This document shows, piece by piece, positions 32,801 to 43,801 of a stretch of 64,000 nt of DNA; position 1 is the first letter of the stretch; every line of letters begins with the position of its first letter. The stretch comes from Streptomyces sp. NRRL B-1347. GTDB lineage: Bacteria; Actinomycetota; Actinomycetes; Streptomycetales; Streptomycetaceae. The position numbers and the translations under genes are program-made. The DNA lies in the NCBI RefSeq assembly GCF_000720325.1, contig NZ_JOJM01000037.1, forward strand, positions 69,924-133,923, written 5' to 3'. A model generated the notes under the pieces. That model saw only the letters and a program-made list of their open reading frames with translations, had not been told where the DNA came from and made no database searches.

Positions 32801-35800
32801 ACGGCGGGGTGGCGGGTCAGCGTGGACTCGATCTCGCCCAGCTCGACGCGGAAGCCGCGGACCTTGACCTGGTGGTCGACGCGGCCGAGGAACACCAGCT
32901 GTCCGTCGGGGCGCCAGCGCACGAGGTCGCCGGTGCGGTACATGCGCTCCCCCGGCGCGGCGAACGGGTCGGCGACGAACCGCTCGGACGTCAGGCCGGG
33001 GCGGCCGAGATAGCCGCGGGCCACGCTGGGCCCGCCCAGGTACAGCTCGCCCGTGACGCCGACGCCGACGGGCTGGAGGCCGCCGTCGAGGACGTAGGCG
33101 CGGACGTTGGGGTCGGGGCGGCCGATCGGCAGCGGGCCGGGGTCGTCCTGTTCGTAGTGCCAGGTCACGGAGTTGATGGTGACTTCGGTGGGGCCGTAGG
33201 CGTTGAACAGCGCCTTGCGTCCTGTGCCCCAGCGCCGGGCCAGCGCCGGGTCGAGGCGCTCGGCGCCGACGACGAAGAACACGTCGGGGTCGACGGTGCG
33301 GTCGTCGGGCATCGCGGCCAGGAACGACGGCAGCAGGTTCACGCCGGTCACCCGGTGCTCGACGATGTAGTCGAGGAGTTCGTCGCCGGGGACGCGGACC
33401 TCCTCGGGGGCGATCACGGAGGTGCCGCCGGACAGCAGCGGCACCATGGTCTGCCAGAACGCGACGTCGAAGCTGGTCGACGCGAAGTGCAGGTACCGGT
33501 CGTGCTCGGTGACGCCGACGACCTCCTCCTGGAGGGCGATCAGGTCGGGTACGCCGCGGTGGGTGACGCCGACGCCCTTGGGGCGCCCGGTGGTGCCGGA
33601 GGTGTAGATGACGTAGGCGAGCGCGTCGTCGGTGAGCTTGGCGCGCGCCTCGGCCGGGTCGGTTTCGGGGGCGGCGGCGAGCGTGGCCGGGTCGTCGAGC
33701 CGCAGGACCGGGACGTCGGCCTCGGCGGGCAGTTCGGCGCCGGTCGTCACGGCGGCGGCCGGGGCGATGTCGTCGAGCATGAACGTCAGGCGCTCGCGCG
33801 GGTAGCTCGGGTCGAGCGGGACGTACACCGCGCCCGCCTTGGCCACGCCGAACAGGGCCACGGTCATCTCGACGTCCCGGCCGAGGAGGACGGCGACCGG
33901 GTCCTGGGGCCGTACGCCGCGCGCGATCAGGGCGTGGGCGAGGCGGTTGGCCTCGCGGTCGAGTTCGGCGTAGCTGAGGCTGCGGTCCCGGCAGACCAGG
34001 GCCTCGGCGTCGGGCTTGTGGCGGACCCAGGCGGCGAACTCCTCCAGCCAGTGGCCGCGGGTCTTGGCGGGGACGACCTCGGTGCCGGTGCGGAGCATCC
34101 GCTGCCGCTCGTCCGGGTCGAGCGCGGGCAGCCGGACGGCGGGCCGTGCCGGGTCGGCGACGATCTCCCGCAGGAGGTGGTGCAGCCAGCGGCCGTAGTC
34201 GCGCACGGTCGTCTCGGCGAAGGCGCTCGGCTGGTAGCCGAGGCCGATGGTGATCGCGTCGTCGGGGATCACGATCACGGTCAGCGCGTAGTGCGTGGCG
34301 TCGGTGATGTCCACGCCGGTCAGGTCGAGGCCGGGGGCGAGCGGGGTGCGCTTGCGGCTGGAGAGCGGGAAGTTCTCCATCACGAGCATCGTGTCGAACA
34401 GCTCGCCGACGCCCACCGCGCGCTGGATCGCGGGCAGTCCGACGTGGTGGTGGTCGGCGAGGGCCACGCTCTGGGCGTGCACGTCCGCCATGAGGTCCCG
34501 CGCGGTGCGGTCCTGGGGGTGGGCCACGCGCACCGGGATGGTGGTGCCGAGCTGGCCGATCATCGACTCCACGCCGTCGACCTCGGCGGGCCGTCCGGAC
34601 ACCGGGCAGCCGAAGACGACGTCGCGGCGGCCGGTGAGCCGGCCGAGCAGCAGGCCCCAGGCCGTCTGGAGGACGGTGGTCAGGGTGACGCCCTGGGCGC
34701 GGGCGAAGGCGCGCAGGCGGTCGCTGAACTCCCGGCCGAGGTCGACGCTCACGCGGCCGGGCCGCTCGACGCCGGTGACGGTGCTCGCGGGGGCGAGGCG
34801 GGTCGCGTCGTCGACGCCTTCGAGGGCGGTGCGCCACGCGGCCAGGGACGCCTGGTGGTCCCGCCCGGCCAGCCAGCGGAAGTACTCCTGGAGCGGCGGG
34901 GCGACGGGCGCGGCGGGGCCGCCGCCCAGCTCGGCGTAGATCGCGAGCAGGGTGCGGCCGACCAGCGGCATCGACCAGCCGTCGAGAAGGGCGTGGTGGT
35001 TGGTGATCACCAGCTTGTGCTCGTGCGGGCCGACGCGGGACAGCAGGAAGCGGATCAGTGGTGGCCGCTCCGGGGAGAACGGTCGTGCCAGCTCGGCGCG
35101 GACCGCCTCGTCGAAGCGGTCGTCCTGCCGCCAGTCCAGGGCGACGTCGGCGGGGATCACCTGTACCACGTCGTCGCCCGCCGTGCCCAGGTACACCCGT
35201 AGGGCGGGGTGGCGGCGCAGCAGCTCGCGCGCGGCCTCGGCCATCCGGTCCGGGTCGAGCTCGCCGACCAGGGTCGTCACGGCCTGGACCACGTAGACGT
35301 CGGTGTCCTGATCGTCGCGGACCAGCGTGTGGAAGGACAGGCCGAGTTGCAGCGGGGTGGCGGGCAGGACGTCGGTGACGCGCCCGGTGCGTTCGAGGGC
35401 GTCGATGGCGTCCTGGTCGAGGTCGACGAGGGGCAGGTCGGAGGGGGTGAGCCCGCCGGGGGTGTGGCGCGCGTGCTCGGCGAGGGCGTCGAGCGCCGCG
35501 GCCCAGGCTTCCTGGAGGGCCGTCACGGCGGCGGCGGGGAGCACCTCGGTCGCGGCCGTCCACTCGACGGCGAGGCGCGGCGCGCCCTCCTCGTGGACGA
35601 AGCAGTTGAGGGCGAGGACCTGCTCCAGCGCCTTGCCCTCGGGTTCGGTGACCGCGAAGGCGTCCCGCTCCGGCAGGCGCCAGCCGATTCCGGTCAGCTG
35701 GGCGAACCGGCCCAGGTAGTTGAGGAGCACGTCCGGCGGCGGGGTGGCCGCGAGCTCGGCGCCCGCCTCCGGGTCGAGGTGGCGCAGGACGCCGTAGCCG

Positions 35801-38800
35801 ACGCCGCCGTCGGGGACGGCGCGCCGAGCCTCCTTGGCCGCGCGCAGCAGCCGTCCCACGTCCCCTGACGCGGGCACGCGCACCGGGTACTCGCTGGTGA
35901 ACCAGCCCACCGTGCGGGCCAGGTCGAGGTGTTCGCGGCCGTGGCCCTCCATCGTGACGGTGACCGCGTCGCCGCCGACGCCCCAGTTCCGCAGGGTGAG
36001 CACGAGCGCGGCGAGGAGGACCTCGTCGACTCCGGCGCGGTAGGCCGCGGGCAGGGTGGTGAGCAGCGCGTCGGTGGCCTCGGGCGAGGCCACGGTGACC
36101 GAGCGGTGGGCGGTGGCGACCGTGTCCCGCGTCCGGTCCAGGGGCCGGGCGCCGAGGCGGGGCGCGGCGTCGAGCGCGGCGCGCCAGTGGTCGAGTTCGC
36201 CGCGCCGCGCGCCGGATGTGCCCTGTTCGGCGAGGAGGGTCGCGTGGCGCCGCCACGACGCGCCGGCCGGGGCGAGGGTGCCGCCGGTGCAGGCCGTGTG
36301 CAGGTCGGGCAGCAGGACGCGCCAGGAGACGCCGTCCATGGCGAGGTGGTGCACGACGACGAGCAGGCGGTCCGGGGCGTCGTCGCCGGTCCGCACCAGG
36401 GTGGCGCGGAGCAGGTCGCCCGAGCGCGGGTCGAGTTCACCGGCGAGGTGCTCGGCGAGCCCGGTCACGTCCTCGTCGTGCACCTCGGTGACGTGCACCT
36501 CGTTGACGACGGCTCGCACCGTCCCGCGGGGCAGCACCTCCAGGCCGTCGTCGGCGCGCAGCCGCAGCGCGTCGTGGTGGTCGAGTACGGTCTGGACGCC
36601 CTTGGCCAGGTCGGCGTGGGCGAGTTCGTCGACGCTGAGGACGGTCCACTGGGCGTATCCGGCGACGGTGTCCACGTCCGGGTGCGGGTCGAGCAGGCCG
36701 CGCACGATCGGCGGCGCGGGCACGGGCCCGGTCGGGTCGTCCGCCTCCTGGGCGCCGTCGTCCACCGCGTCCGCGGACGCGGCCAGGGCGGCGAAGCTGC
36801 GGCGGGCCAGCAGGTCGCGCGGCCGCAGTTCGAAGCCCTTGGCCCGCAGTCGGCTGCTGACGGTGATGGCGGTGATGCTGTCGCCGCCGAGGGCGAAGAA
36901 GTCGTCGTCCACGCCGACCCGTTCGACGTCGAACACCTCGGCGAGGACGGCGCACAGCAGGCGTTCCCGCTCGGTGCGCGGCTCCCGGCCGCCGCCGGTG
37001 GCCGCGGGCGCGGGCAGGGCGGCCCGGTCGAGCTTGCCGTTGGGCGTGACGGGCAGTTCGTCGAGGACCACCACGGCCGCGGGCACCATGTGCTCGGGCA
37101 GCCGCTCGGCCAGATGGGCGCGGACGGCGTCGCCGGTGACCGAGGCGGCCACGACGTAGCCGATCAGACGGGACGAGCGCACCGTGGCGGCCGCGGCGGT
37201 GACGCCGGGCACCGCGCCGAGCGCGGCCTCGACCTCGCCGGTCTCCACCCGGTGGCCACGGATCTTGATCTGGCCGTCGCCGCGGCCGAGGTACTCCAGG
37301 CCGCGTCCGGGCACCCACCGGCCCTGGTCGCCGGTGCGGTACATCCGCTGCCCCGGCGCGCCGAAGGGGTCGGCGACGAAGCGCTCGGCGCTCGCCCCGG
37401 GCCTGCCGAGGTAGCCGCGGGCCAGGTGCGGTCCCGCCAGGTACAGCTCGCCGACGGTGCCGTGCGGTACGGGCTGCAGCGCGTGGTCGAGCAGGAGGAC
37501 GCGGGTGCCCGCCAGCGGGTGGCCGATGGTGGGCTCGTCGCCGGTGATCCGTGCGGTGGTGGCGTCCACGGTGGCCTCGGTGGGCCCGTACATGTTGCGC
37601 GCGGTGGTCCCCGAAGCGGCGACCTTGCGCCACAGCGCGGGCGGGGTGGCCTCGCCGCCCAGAACGAGGAGCGTCGGGCGCAGGTCGAGCAGGCCGCCGT
37701 CGACCAGCGGCGCGGCCATCGACGGCGTGGTGTCCACGACGTCGATGCCGTCGCGGGCGTACGCGGCGAGCAGGGCGTCGGCGTCGCGCGTGGTCTCGGC
37801 GTCGTAGACGTGCAGTTCGTGCCCGCACAGCAGCCACACCAGGTGGTCGAAGGCGGAGTCGAAGGCGAAGGAGTAGGTGTGGGCGACGCGCAGCCGCCTG
37901 CTCGCGGCTGCCTCGGCCTCGGCGACGACCGTCGCCTTCTGGTGGTGCAGGAGCGCGGCGAGGCCGCCGACCCGGCCGAGGACGCCCTTGGGGCGGCCGG
38001 TCGAACCGGAGGTGTGGATGACGTAGGCGAGGTGCTCGGGGTGGCTGGGCGCGGCCAGCTCGTCGGCCTGGAGCGGCGCGTCGGACCGTCCGGCGGCCTC
38101 GTCGAGCAGGGTCGTCCACGGCAGTCCGTCGAGCGTGCCGTCGGTGAGGACGAGGGCGGGGCGGGTGTCGTCGATCAGTTCGCGCAGCCGCTCGGCGGGG
38201 TGCGCGGCGTCCAGGGGCTGGAACGCGGCGCCCGCGGCGAGGACCGCGAGCAGCGCGGCCACCAGGTCCGCGGAGCGGGGCAGGGCCAGGGCCACGATGT
38301 CGTCGGGCCCGATGCCGCGGGCCCGCAGCGCGCGGGCGACGCGGTGCACCCGGCCCGCCAGGTCCCCGGCGGAGAGGCGTTCGGCGCCGCACACCAGGGC
38401 GGTGTGCGCGGGGTTGGCGGCGGCCGTCGCGGCGAAGGCGGTGGGCACGTCCACGGGCGTGCCGGGCAGGGCGGGCGGCGCCCAGTCCGCGAGGAGCCGG
38501 TCCGCGTCGTCGGTCAGGGCGATCCGTCCCACGGGCAGGCCGTCGGTGAGCCCGGCGAGCAGGGTCCGCAGGCCGGTCAGCTTGGCGTCGACCGCGGCCT
38601 GGTCGTTGCTGCGGGCGTCGACCTCGAAGCCGAACAGCAGGCCGCCGTCGCGGGTCGGCAGGACGCTCAGGCCCATGTCCTCGGGCGGGCCGCCCGCGAC
38701 GTTGCGCATCACTCCGGTGGACCCGGCGAAGTCGAGGGTGAGGTCGAACGCCTTGAGGTTGATGCCGCGGCCGTGCAGGAGCGCGCCCGCGCCGGGCACG

Positions 38801-39834
38801 CCGAGGTCACGGGGCAGGTCCTCGCCGCGGTAGCGCTGGTGGTCGCGCATCTCCTTCATGGCGGCGGCGACCCGGCGGCTCAGCTCGCCGAGGTCGTCGC
38901 CGGGGCGCACGGTCACTCGCAGCGGCAGGACGTTCACCGCCATGGCGGGGGTGCGCAGTTCGGTCGAGCCGGTGCGGCACATCAGCGGCAGCGCGAACAC
39001 CACGTCGGTGCGGCCCAGCATGCGGTGCAAGAACGCGGCGTATCCGGCGATCAGCGCCTCGCCCCAGGTGACGCCCGCCTCGTCGGCGAAGGCGCGCAGC
39101 CGGGCGACCTGACCGGCCGGGACGACGGCGCGGGCGGTCAGGGTGCGGTCGGGCGGCCCGGCGGCGGTGTCGACGTCGCCGAGGTCGGGCAGCGGGGTGA
39201 ACCGCTCGACCCAGTAGGCGCGGTCATCGGCGGCCCGGTCGCTGTCCCGGTAGGTGCGGTCGGCGGCGACGAGTTCGGCGAAGGAGCCGAAGGCCGACCT
39301 GGGCGGCTCGGTGCCGCGCACGAGGGCGGTGTAGCGGGCGGCGGTGCGCCGGGCGAGCATCGCGGCGGTGTAGCCGTCGAAGATCAGGTGGTGGCCGAGC
39401 TGGGTGTACCAGACCTCGTGGTCGGACAGCCGGATCACCGTGCGTGAGTAGAGCGTTCGTTCCACCATGCCGCGACAGGTCTCGCCCGCCCGCGCGCGCT
39501 CGGCGTCGACGAGCGCGGCCGCGGCGGCCGCGGGGTCGGCGGCACCGCTGACGTCGACCACCTCGGGTGCCGGGACCGGCTCGTCGCTGACCGACTGCCG
39601 CGGCCCGTCCGGGGTCTCGCGCACCCGCAGCCGCAGCGTCTCGGCCTCCTCGGTGGTGGCGCGGACCGCTTCGACCAGGGCGGCCACGTCGACCGGGGCG
39701 TCACCGGATATCTCCACGACGTCGCCGACGACGTAGTACGGCGAGTCCGGTTCGAGGCGCTGGGCGTTCCAGATGCCCAGCTGAGCGCTCGTCAGGTCGA
39801 GCAGCCCGTCCGAGGACACGCGTGCGGTGCTCAA
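29851..39834 (-). CDS. Non-ribosomal peptide synthetase, C-A-T-E-C-A-T-E-C
   Basis: 3,327 residues, TTG start with AGGAGAG 6 bases upstream. Domain order with approximate landmarks: C1 (HHLIFDG at 148), A1 ([10 protein letters not shown] at 606-615), T1 (LGGDSI, Ser986), E1 (HHLAMDG at 1163; NYLGRF), C2 (HHALLDG at 1613), A2 ([10 protein letters not shown] near 2077), T2 (IGGDSI near 2457), E2 (HHLVVDG near 2633; NYLGQF), C3 (HHVLSDG near 3041). There is no thioesterase, reductase or further carrier; the protein ends with C3. By-eye specificity codes are A1 DSDDVGMVD(K) and A2 DVWLFVAIN(K); the two acidic residues in A1 hint at a basic or polar amino acid. The first C domain suggests acceptance of an acyl group, probably from the operon's stand-alone aryl carrier. 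Both residues should be D-configured. Confidence 0.9.
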   Translation of the reverse strand: MSTARVSSDGLLDLTSAQLGIWNAQRLEPDSPYYVVGDVVEISGDAPVDVAALVEAVRATTEEAETLRLRVRETPDGPRQSVSDEPVPAPEVVDVSGAADPAAAAAALVDAERARAGETCRGMVERTLYSRTVIRLSDHEVWYTQLGHHLIFDGYTAAMLARRTAARYTALVRGTEPPRSAFGSFAELVAADRTYRDSDRAADDRAYWVERFTPLPDLGDVDTAAGPPDRTLTARAVVPAGQVARLRAFADEAGVTWGEALIAGYAAFLHRMLGRTDVVFALPLMCRTGSTELRTPAMAVNVLPLRVTVRPGDDLGELSRRVAAAMKEMRDHQRYRGEDLPRDLGVPGAGALLHGRGINLKAFDLTLDFAGSTGVMRNVAGGPPEDMGLSVLPTRDGGLLFGFEVDARSNDQAAVDAKLTGLRTLLAGLTDGLPVGRIALTDDADRLLADWAPPALPGTPVDVPTAFAATAAANPAHTALVCGAERLSAGDLAGRVHRVARALRARGIGPDDIVALALPRSADLVAALLAVLAAGAAFQPLDAAHPAERLRELIDDTRPALVLTDGTLDGLPWTTLLDEAAGRSDAPLQADELAAPSHPEHLAYVIHTSGSTGRPKGVLGRVGGLAALLHHQKATVVAEAEAAASRRLRVAHTYSFAFDSAFDHLVWLLCGHELHVYDAETTRDADALLAAYARDGIDVVDTTPSMAAPLVDGGLLDLRPTLLVLGGEATPPALWRKVAASGTTARNMYGPTEATVDATTARITGDEPTIGHPLAGTRVLLLDHALQPVPHGTVGELYLAGPHLARGYLGRPGASAERFVADPFGAPGQRMYRTGDQGRWVPGRGLEYLGRGDGQIKIRGHRVETGEVEAALGAVPGVTAAAATVRSSRLIGYVVAASVTGDAVRAHLAERLPEHMVPAAVVVLDELPVTPNGKLDRAALPAPAATGGGREPRTERERLLCAVLAEVFDVERVGVDDDFFALGGDSITAITVSSRLRAKGFELRPRDLLARRSFAALAASADAVDDGAQEADDPTGPVPAPPIVRGLLDPHPDVDTVAGYAQWTVLSVDELAHADLAKGVQTVLDHHDALRLRADDGLEVLPRGTVRAVVNEVHVTEVHDEDVTGLAEHLAGELDPRSGDLLRATLVRTGDDAPDRLLVVVHHLAMDGVSWRVLLPDLHTACTGGTLAPAGASWRRHATLLAEQGTSGARRGELDHWRAALDAAPRLGARPLDRTRDTVATAHRSVTVASPEATDALLTTLPAAYRAGVDEVLLAALVLTLRNWGVGGDAVTVTMEGHGREHLDLARTVGWFTSEYPVRVPASGDVGRLLRAAKEARRAVPDGGVGYGVLRHLDPEAGAELAATPPPDVLLNYLGRFAQLTGIGWRLPERDAFAVTEPEGKALEQVLALNCFVHEEGAPRLAVEWTAATEVLPAAAVTALQEAWAAALDALAEHARHTPGGLTPSDLPLVDLDQDAIDALERTGRVTDVLPATPLQLGLSFHTLVRDDQDTDVYVVQAVTTLVGELDPDRMAEAARELLRRHPALRVYLGTAGDDVVQVIPADVALDWRQDDRFDEAVRAELARPFSPERPPLIRFLLSRVGPHEHKLVITNHHALLDGWSMPLVGRTLLAIYAELGGGPAAPVAPPLQEYFRWLAGRDHQASLAAWRTALEGVDDATRLAPASTVTGVERPGRVSVDLGREFSDRLRAFARAQGVTLTTVLQTAWGLLLGRLTGRRDVVFGCPVSGRPAEVDGVESMIGQLGTTIPVRVAHPQDRTARDLMADVHAQSVALADHHHVGLPAIQRAVGVGELFDTMLVMENFPLSSRKRTPLAPGLDLTGVDITDATHYALTVIVIPDDAITIGLGYQPSAFAETTVRDYGRWLHHLLREIVADPARPAVRLPALDPDERQRMLRTGTEVVPAKTRGHWLEEFAAWVRHKPDAEALVCRDRSLSYAELDREANRLAHALIARGVRPQDPVAVLLGRDVEMTVALFGVAKAGAVYVPLDPSYPRERLTFMLDDIAPAAAVTTGAELPAEADVPVLRLDDPATLAAAPETDPAEARAKLTDDALAYVIYTSGTTGRPKGVGVTHRGVPDLIALQEEVVGVTEHDRYLHFASTSFDVAFWQTMVPLLSGGTSVIAPEEVRVPGDELLDYIVEHRVTGVNLLPSFLAAMPDDRTVDPDVFFVVGAERLDPALARRWGTGRKALFNAYGPTEVTINSVTWHYEQDDPGPLPIGRPDPNVRAYVLDGGLQPVGVGVTGELYLGGPSVARGYLGRPGLTSERFVADPFAAPGERMYRTGDLVRWRPDGQLVFLGRVDHQVKVRGFRVELGEIESTLTRHPAVRASAVIVREDRLVGYVIPTDGADLDTAEVRAYLAGELPDHMVPTAFVELDRLPLSPSGKLDAAALPAPEIAAAARRAPATEAEAVLLRVFQDVLGTEDIGPDDDFFAIGGDSIVSLQVVSRARRKGLGLTARDVFEGETVAGIAARARALDGGAGPVTGDAPLTPVMRDLLRRAGTAADGFCQWVEICVPAGGDETTWRSVLDALLARHDVLRAQLVADALRVPEAGAVTAADVLTRVRADDGDLRALVDAHVAAAREAMDPRTGPLLRAVWVDAGPERPGRLVLIAHHLVVDGVSWRVLLDDVQHAYSGGALARHGQSFVGWARTLRDADRRAELPHWQRMTVTQALAAPLDPARDTVATAAHHELRLDAATTRALITTLPAAYRSTPDAVLLTALAQALHAWRGTPEVLVALESHGRPTSVDLSQTVGWFTAVHPVRLDASDDVRAVRERLRAQGDGLGHGILTAAGLLDPVTPEVAWNYLGQFPGAPTAETPWQPAPDADPLGSGGTGELPLPHSLMVNALVRDDALGVRITWPSALFTAAEIEDLGERLRAALVRTAAAPEISALDGGRPIAEVQPLTPLQEVMLRHARTERPDPYTVQSTFTLAGPLDVDALRAAGTGLLARHPNLGAVFPADLAVLPESPRPDFRVSDGPADEVLAADLAEPFDLAEGPLVRLTVIRRGPDLADLVLTTHHVLSDGWSAPRVLTELFALYAAHVRGEDADLPAPVPFGNYLRWRADHEPDLDVWAAELDALPEGDHLGGGEPGPSWQEPTLIGFDAPLVAELAQLAARRGLTQNTLVQGAWAVLLARRSGRADVCFGAMVACRPPEVEGIEEIIGLLANTVPVRARLGGTLAETLSDLQARQRALVEHQHVALTDLERLTGRHRLFDSLVVFENYPVDPDRLREPAPGLTVVGTRFREATHHPVTLTVMPDGDGWTGVLAHRAGVDVEGLADELLDLLRDLGAHLDADVRDLLEDR

Positions 39835-39835
39835 T

Positions 39836-40621
39836 TCACTCTCCTTGCAGTGTGGGGACGACCATCGGCGTGTCCGTCACGGGGTCGGGGACGATGATGC
39901 TCGGCAGGTCGAAGACGTCCTTGATCAGCGCGGCGTCCACGATGGCGCCGGGCTCGCCCTCGGCGATCACGCGGCCGTCCTTCATGGCGACCAAGTGGTC
40001 GGCGAAGCGGCACGCCTGGTTGATGTCGTGCAGGACGGCGATGACCGTGCGGCCCTCGTCGCGCAGCCTGGCCAGCAGGCCGAGCAGTTGGTACTGGTGG
40101 GTGATGTCCAGGAAGGACGTCGGTTCGTCGAGCAGGAGGTAGGGGGTCTCCTGGGCGAGCACCATGGCCATCCAGACGCGTTGGCGCTGGCCGCCGGACA
40201 GCTGCTGCACCGGCCGGTCGGCGAGGTCGGCGACTCCGGCGGCGGCCATGGCCCCGGCGACGGCCTCCTCGTCCCGGGGCGACCACAGGGCCAGGAGCGA
40301 CTGGTGCGGGAAGCGGCCCCGGGCCACCAGCTGGCGGACCTTGATGTCCTCGGGGGCCAGCGGGTCCTGCGGCAGGAAGCCGAGCTGCTTGGCCAGGGCC
40401 TTGGTGGCGTAGCCGCCGACCTCGCGGCCGTCGAGCTCGACGTGCCCGGTGTCGGGGCGGAGCAGCCGTACGAGCGCCCGCAACAGGGTCGACTTGCCGC
40501 AGGCGTTGGGGCCCACGATGGCGGTGAACGCGCCGTCGGGCACGTCGAGGCTCAGCCGGGTGGAGACCACGCGGTCCCCGTAGCGCAGGGTGATCTCCCG
40601 CGCGGTCAGGCGTGCGGTCAC
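39836..40621 (-). CDS. Ferric-siderophore ABC transporter ATPase (FhuC/FepC type)
   Basis: 261 residues. Walker A GPNACGKST, Q-loop LGFLPQDPL, ABC signature LSGGQRQR, Walker B YLLLDEPTSFLD and the switch histidine in VLHDIN are all present. It powers import of ferric siderophore through the two FecCD permeases encoded just upstream. The GTG start overlaps the permease stop by 4 bp (GTGA). Its stop is one base from the TTG start of the NRPS, so uptake and synthesis genes are tightly coupled. Confidence 0.95.
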   Translation of the reverse strand: MTARLTAREITLRYGDRVVSTRLSLDVPDGAFTAIVGPNACGKSTLLRALVRLLRPDTGHVELDGREVGGYATKALAKQLGFLPQDPLAPEDIKVRQLVARGRFPHQSLLALWSPRDEEAVAGAMAAAGVADLADRPVQQLSGGQRQRVWMAMVLAQETPYLLLDEPTSFLDITHQYQLLGLLARLRDEGRTVIAVLHDINQACRFADHLVAMKDGRVIAEGEPGAIVDAALIKDVFDLPSIIVPDPVTDTPMVVPTLQGE

Positions 40622-41661
40622 GCGCGCCTCACCTCCTTGGTAAGCAGCCAGATCAGATAGCAGCCGCCGATCGCGGTGCTCACCACTCCGACGGGCAGGG
40701 AGACGGGCGCGAGGAGCATCTGCGCGATCAGGTCCGCGCCCTGCAGCAGGACCGCGCCGGTCAGCGCGGCGGGCAGCAGCGGCACGCCGGGCGCGCCCGC
40801 GAGCCTGCGGCCGATCTGCGGGGCGGCGAGCGCGATGAACGCGATCGGCCCGGCCACCGCGGTCACCGTGGCCGTGCAGCCGACGCCGACGAGGACCATG
40901 AGGAGCCGCAGCCGGTCGAGGCCGACCCCGGTGGTCACGGCGACGGCGTCACCGAGCGACGCCTGGTGCATGGCGTGCGCCCGCGTGGCGATCAGGGCCA
41001 GCAGGACGCCGATGACCGTGAAGGGGATGCCGACGTCGTCCCAGTCCACGTCGTTGAGGGAACCCGCGCTCCAGCCGACCGCGGCGATCGCGACCTCCAG
41101 GTCGGCACGCAGCACGATCCACGAGTTGAGCGCGGTCACCATGGCGTTGACGGCGACGCCGATCACCACCAGGCGCAGACCGGAGAAGCCCCGGTCGTAG
41201 GCGAGGAGGTAGATCGCGGCGGCGACGACGAGACCGCCGAGCACCGAGCCGACGGCCAGTTGCGTGGAGGTGCCCGAGAGGACGGTGAGGGCGACCAGGG
41301 CGCCGGTGTAGGCGCCCGAGTCGAGGCCGATCACGTCCGGGCTGCCCATCGGGTTCCGGGTCAGGTTCTGGAAGAGGGCCCCGGCCACGCCGAGCGCGGC
41401 GCCGAAGACCACCGCGGCCAGGACCCGCGGCAGCCGCCAGTCCTGGATCACCACGGAGGGCTCGGCCCCGCTCAGCGCGTCGAACACCTCGCGAGGGGTC
41501 GACCAGGACGCGCCGTAGCAGAGCCCCACCAGGCCGAGGGCCAGGATCAGCACGGTCAGGACGGCGACGAGCACCACCGTGCGGCGTTCGACCCGCAGCC
41601 CGTACGCGCTCACTGCGCTCCCCCGCCGGGTGCGTACGGCGGTCGTTTCCCGCGTGTTCAC
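40618..41661 (-). CDS. FecCD-family siderophore permease, second subunit
   Basis: 347 residues, about ten TM segments. Family motifs are WRLPRVLAAVVFGAALGVAG, ALFQNLTRNPMGSPDVIGLDSGA and the EAA-like loop AVAGPIAFIALAAPQIGRRLAG that contacts the ATPase. The GTG start at 41661 overlaps the previous permease stop (GTGA). With its partner and the ATPase it forms the inner-membrane channel for ferric siderophore. The first 20 residues are a polar extension (NTRETTAVRTRRGS). Confidence 0.93.
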   Translation of the reverse strand: MNTRETTAVRTRRGSAVSAYGLRVERRTVVLVAVLTVLILALGLVGLCYGASWSTPREVFDALSGAEPSVVIQDWRLPRVLAAVVFGAALGVAGALFQNLTRNPMGSPDVIGLDSGAYTGALVALTVLSGTSTQLAVGSVLGGLVVAAAIYLLAYDRGFSGLRLVVIGVAVNAMVTALNSWIVLRADLEVAIAAVGWSAGSLNDVDWDDVGIPFTVIGVLLALIATRAHAMHQASLGDAVAVTTGVGLDRLRLLMVLVGVGCTATVTAVAGPIAFIALAAPQIGRRLAGAPGVPLLPAALTGAVLLQGADLIAQMLLAPVSLPVGVVSTAIGGCYLIWLLTKEVRRA

Positions 41662-42701
41662 AGCGCCCCCGCCCCGTGGCGGCGGACCGCCCAGATCAGC
41701 ATGGGTCCGCCGAGGAAGGCGGTCACGATGGCCACCGGCACCTCGCCGGTGGGCAGCAGGACGCGCGAGCCCATGTCGGCGACGAGGAGCAGGATCGGGC
41801 CGAGCACCATCGTGTAGAGGATCAGCCAGGGCACGGAGCCCCCGGCGGGCTTGCGGACCAGGTGCGGCACGATCAGGCCGACGAAGAGGATCGGGCCCGC
41901 CACCGCCGTGGCCGCCCCGCTGAGCACGGTGATCAGGACGAGCGCCGCGAACCGTACGCGGGCCACGCCCGCGCCCAGGGTGTGCGCCACGCTCTCGCCG
42001 AGGCTCAGGACGTTGAGCGCCCGGCTCAGCAGCAGCGCGCCGGCCAGGCACAGCACGATCGCCGTCAACGGAAGGGCGAGCGGCGCCTGTTCGCGGGCCG
42101 CGAGCGAACCGACCGACCAGAAGCGGTAGGTGTCGAAGACGTCCGGGAGCATCAGGCGCAGGCCGAGGGCGACGCCGTTGAGGACCGCGGTCAGGGCGAC
42201 TCCGGCGAGCACGAGACGCAGCGGCGAGTGCCGCCCGACGGCGGCGACGAGCAGGGCCGCGAGCACGGAACCCGTGACCGCGAAGCCCAGTTCGCCCGCC
42301 TGCCCCCCGGCCAGGCCGAGCGCCGAGCCGATGGTGATGGCGAACCCGGCGCCCGCGGTGACGCCGAGGATGCCGGGCTCGGCCAGGGGGTTGCGGGCCA
42401 GCGTCTGGATCAGCGCGCCCGCCACCGCGAGGGCGGCGCCCACCGCGATGGCGAGCAGCGCGCGGGGCGCCCGGACGTCCCGCACGACCACGTGGTCGTC
42501 GGTGCCCTGGAAGTCGAACAGCGCCCGTACGACCTCCGCGGGCGGCACCGAGCGGGCGCCGACGCCGATGCTGATCACGGCGACGGCCGCGAGCAGCACC
42601 AGGCCGCCGACGAGCAGCCCGATCCGCGGCACGCCCCGCTCGGCGGGTGCCGCCTCCCGCCCGGTGGGTGCCGCTTCGGACGCGCGGCCCGCGACGGTCA
42701 C
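41658..42701 (-). CDS. FecCD-family siderophore permease, first subunit
   Basis: 347 residues with about ten TM segments. It shows RAPRALLAIAVGAALAVAG, ALIQTLARNPLAEPGILGVTAGAGF and GAATAVAGPILFVGLIVPHLVR, the FecCD signatures. The GTG start at 42701 overlaps the binding-protein stop (GTGA). It is followed by a second, different permease, so the channel is a heterodimer. Confidence 0.93.
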   Translation of the reverse strand: MTVAGRASEAAPTGREAAPAERGVPRIGLLVGGLVLLAAVAVISIGVGARSVPPAEVVRALFDFQGTDDHVVVRDVRAPRALLAIAVGAALAVAGALIQTLARNPLAEPGILGVTAGAGFAITIGSALGLAGGQAGELGFAVTGSVLAALLVAAVGRHSPLRLVLAGVALTAVLNGVALGLRLMLPDVFDTYRFWSVGSLAAREQAPLALPLTAIVLCLAGALLLSRALNVLSLGESVAHTLGAGVARVRFAALVLITVLSGAATAVAGPILFVGLIVPHLVRKPAGGSVPWLILYTMVLGPILLLVADMGSRVLLPTGEVPVAIVTAFLGGPMLIWAVRRHGAGAL

Positions 42702-43693
42702 CGCTTCAGGAGCGGAGCGAACGACTCGTCGATCGCGTCCAGGGTCTGCATGGCCTGCCCGTAGGTCGCGGCCTCGGTGTAGCGGATCGGGAAGGTCTTC
42801 TTCGCCTTGACGGCGGGGAGGTTCTTCCACAGCTTCGAGTCCATGACGTACTGGACCGACTTCGGGACGCTGCCGTCGGCCATCACCGAGTACGTGATGG
42901 CGTCGGCGTCGCGCAGGGAGGCCGGGAGCTCCTCGATGGAGGGGTACTCGCTGACCGCGCGGGAGCCAGGGCCGGGCTTCTTGACCTTGCCGTAGTACTT
43001 GGCGCCGACGTCCTCGGCGATGTTGGTGCCCCAGGAGCGGCCGAACTCGCGCTGGAAGGTGCCCTTGGCGGACTCGCCGTAGGCGCCGACGTGGCCGAGC
43101 TTGAGCTTGGGCAGCACGTTCTTGTACTTCTTCGCCAACTCGGCGGCCTTGGCCTCGTACTTGGACTGGAGGGCGTCGAACTGCTTGAGCGAGCCCGCCG
43201 CGTCGGCCTGCTTGCGGGACAGGTCGCGCCACGCGGACGGGACGGTCGGGCCGATCGCCACCACCGGGGCGATGGACTCCAGGCGCTTGACGTCGATGTC
43301 GCCGAGCACCGGGGCGGGGACGCCGATGATGATGAGGTCGGGCTCCGCCTCGGCGATGGCCTCGTAGTTGGTCTCGGTCGCCTGCTCGCCCGCGACCTTG
43401 GGGAGCTTCTTGTAGGCGGCCAGGTCCTTCTTGCTCATCATGGGCTCGCCGCGCTTCCACGACGAGATGCCGACCAGCGGGGCGTGGGCCTCGATCATGA
43501 CGGGCACGGCGTAGCCGGTGGCGACGACGCGCTTCGGCTTGGCCGGGATCTTGATCTTGCCGTTGTCCGCGGCGAAGACCCGGGTCCCGCCCTTGTCCGA
43601 GGCGTCCGACTTGTCCTTGGACGAGCCGCATCCGGTCAGTACCAGGCCCAGCGCGACGGCGCCGACCAGGCCCGACGATCTGCGTATCGACAT
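42698..43693 (-). CDS. Ferric-siderophore-binding lipoprotein
   Basis: 331 residues. A lipoprotein signal peptide ends in the lipobox LTGC (Cys22). The body is a FepB/FhuD-type periplasmic-binding fold: PKRVVATGYAVPVMIEAHAPLVGI, then YEAIAEAEPDLIIIG and a long backbone helix, ending with a KKTFPIRY strand. It is anchored outside the membrane, captures the loaded siderophore and delivers it to the FecCD pair. ATG 43693 has AGGAG 6 bases upstream. A 108-bp gap with a hairpin separates it from the reductase gene upstream in the operon. Confidence 0.93.
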   Translation of the reverse strand: MSIRRSSGLVGAVALGLVLTGCGSSKDKSDASDKGGTRVFAADNGKIKIPAKPKRVVATGYAVPVMIEAHAPLVGISSWKRGEPMMSKKDLAAYKKLPKVAGEQATETNYEAIAEAEPDLIIIGVPAPVLGDIDVKRLESIAPVVAIGPTVPSAWRDLSRKQADAAGSLKQFDALQSKYEAKAAELAKKYKNVLPKLKLGHVGAYGESAKGTFQREFGRSWGTNIAEDVGAKYYGKVKKPGPGSRAVSEYPSIEELPASLRDADAITYSVMADGSVPKSVQYVMDSKLWKNLPAVKAKKTFPIRYTEAATYGQAMQTLDAIDESFAPLLKR

Positions 43694-43750
43694 GTGGAGC
43701 TCCTTGCTCTTTCGGGGAGGCCGCCTCGTGGGCGGCGTTTCGGGGAGGGG

Positions 43751-43773
43751 GGAAGGCCGAGCGGTGGCCTTCC
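43751..43773. terminator. Intercistronic hairpin inside the siderophore operon
   Basis: Perfect 8-bp arms GGAAGGCC/GGCCTTCC with a 7-base loop, in the only sizeable gap of the operon (43694-43801). It could partially end transcription after the reductase gene, or protect the ends of processed mRNA. No second iron box is seen in the gap. Confidence 0.5.
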
Positions 43774-43801
43774 GGGGGGCGGGCGGCGGCGTGCCGGTCG
43801 G

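Noticed and set aside
30514..35202. 1,562-codon rightward open frame inside the NRPS gene
   Set aside because: Low-complexity Gly/Arg/Val/Asp sequence complementary to clear NRPS domains; a shadow of codon bias.
32219..36256. 1,345-codon leftward frame overlapping the NRPS
   Set aside because: Arg/Pro-rich out-of-frame reading of the NRPS gene with no motifs.
35929..39447. 1,172-codon rightward frame opposite the NRPS N-terminal half
   Set aside because: Antisense shadow with no family resemblance.
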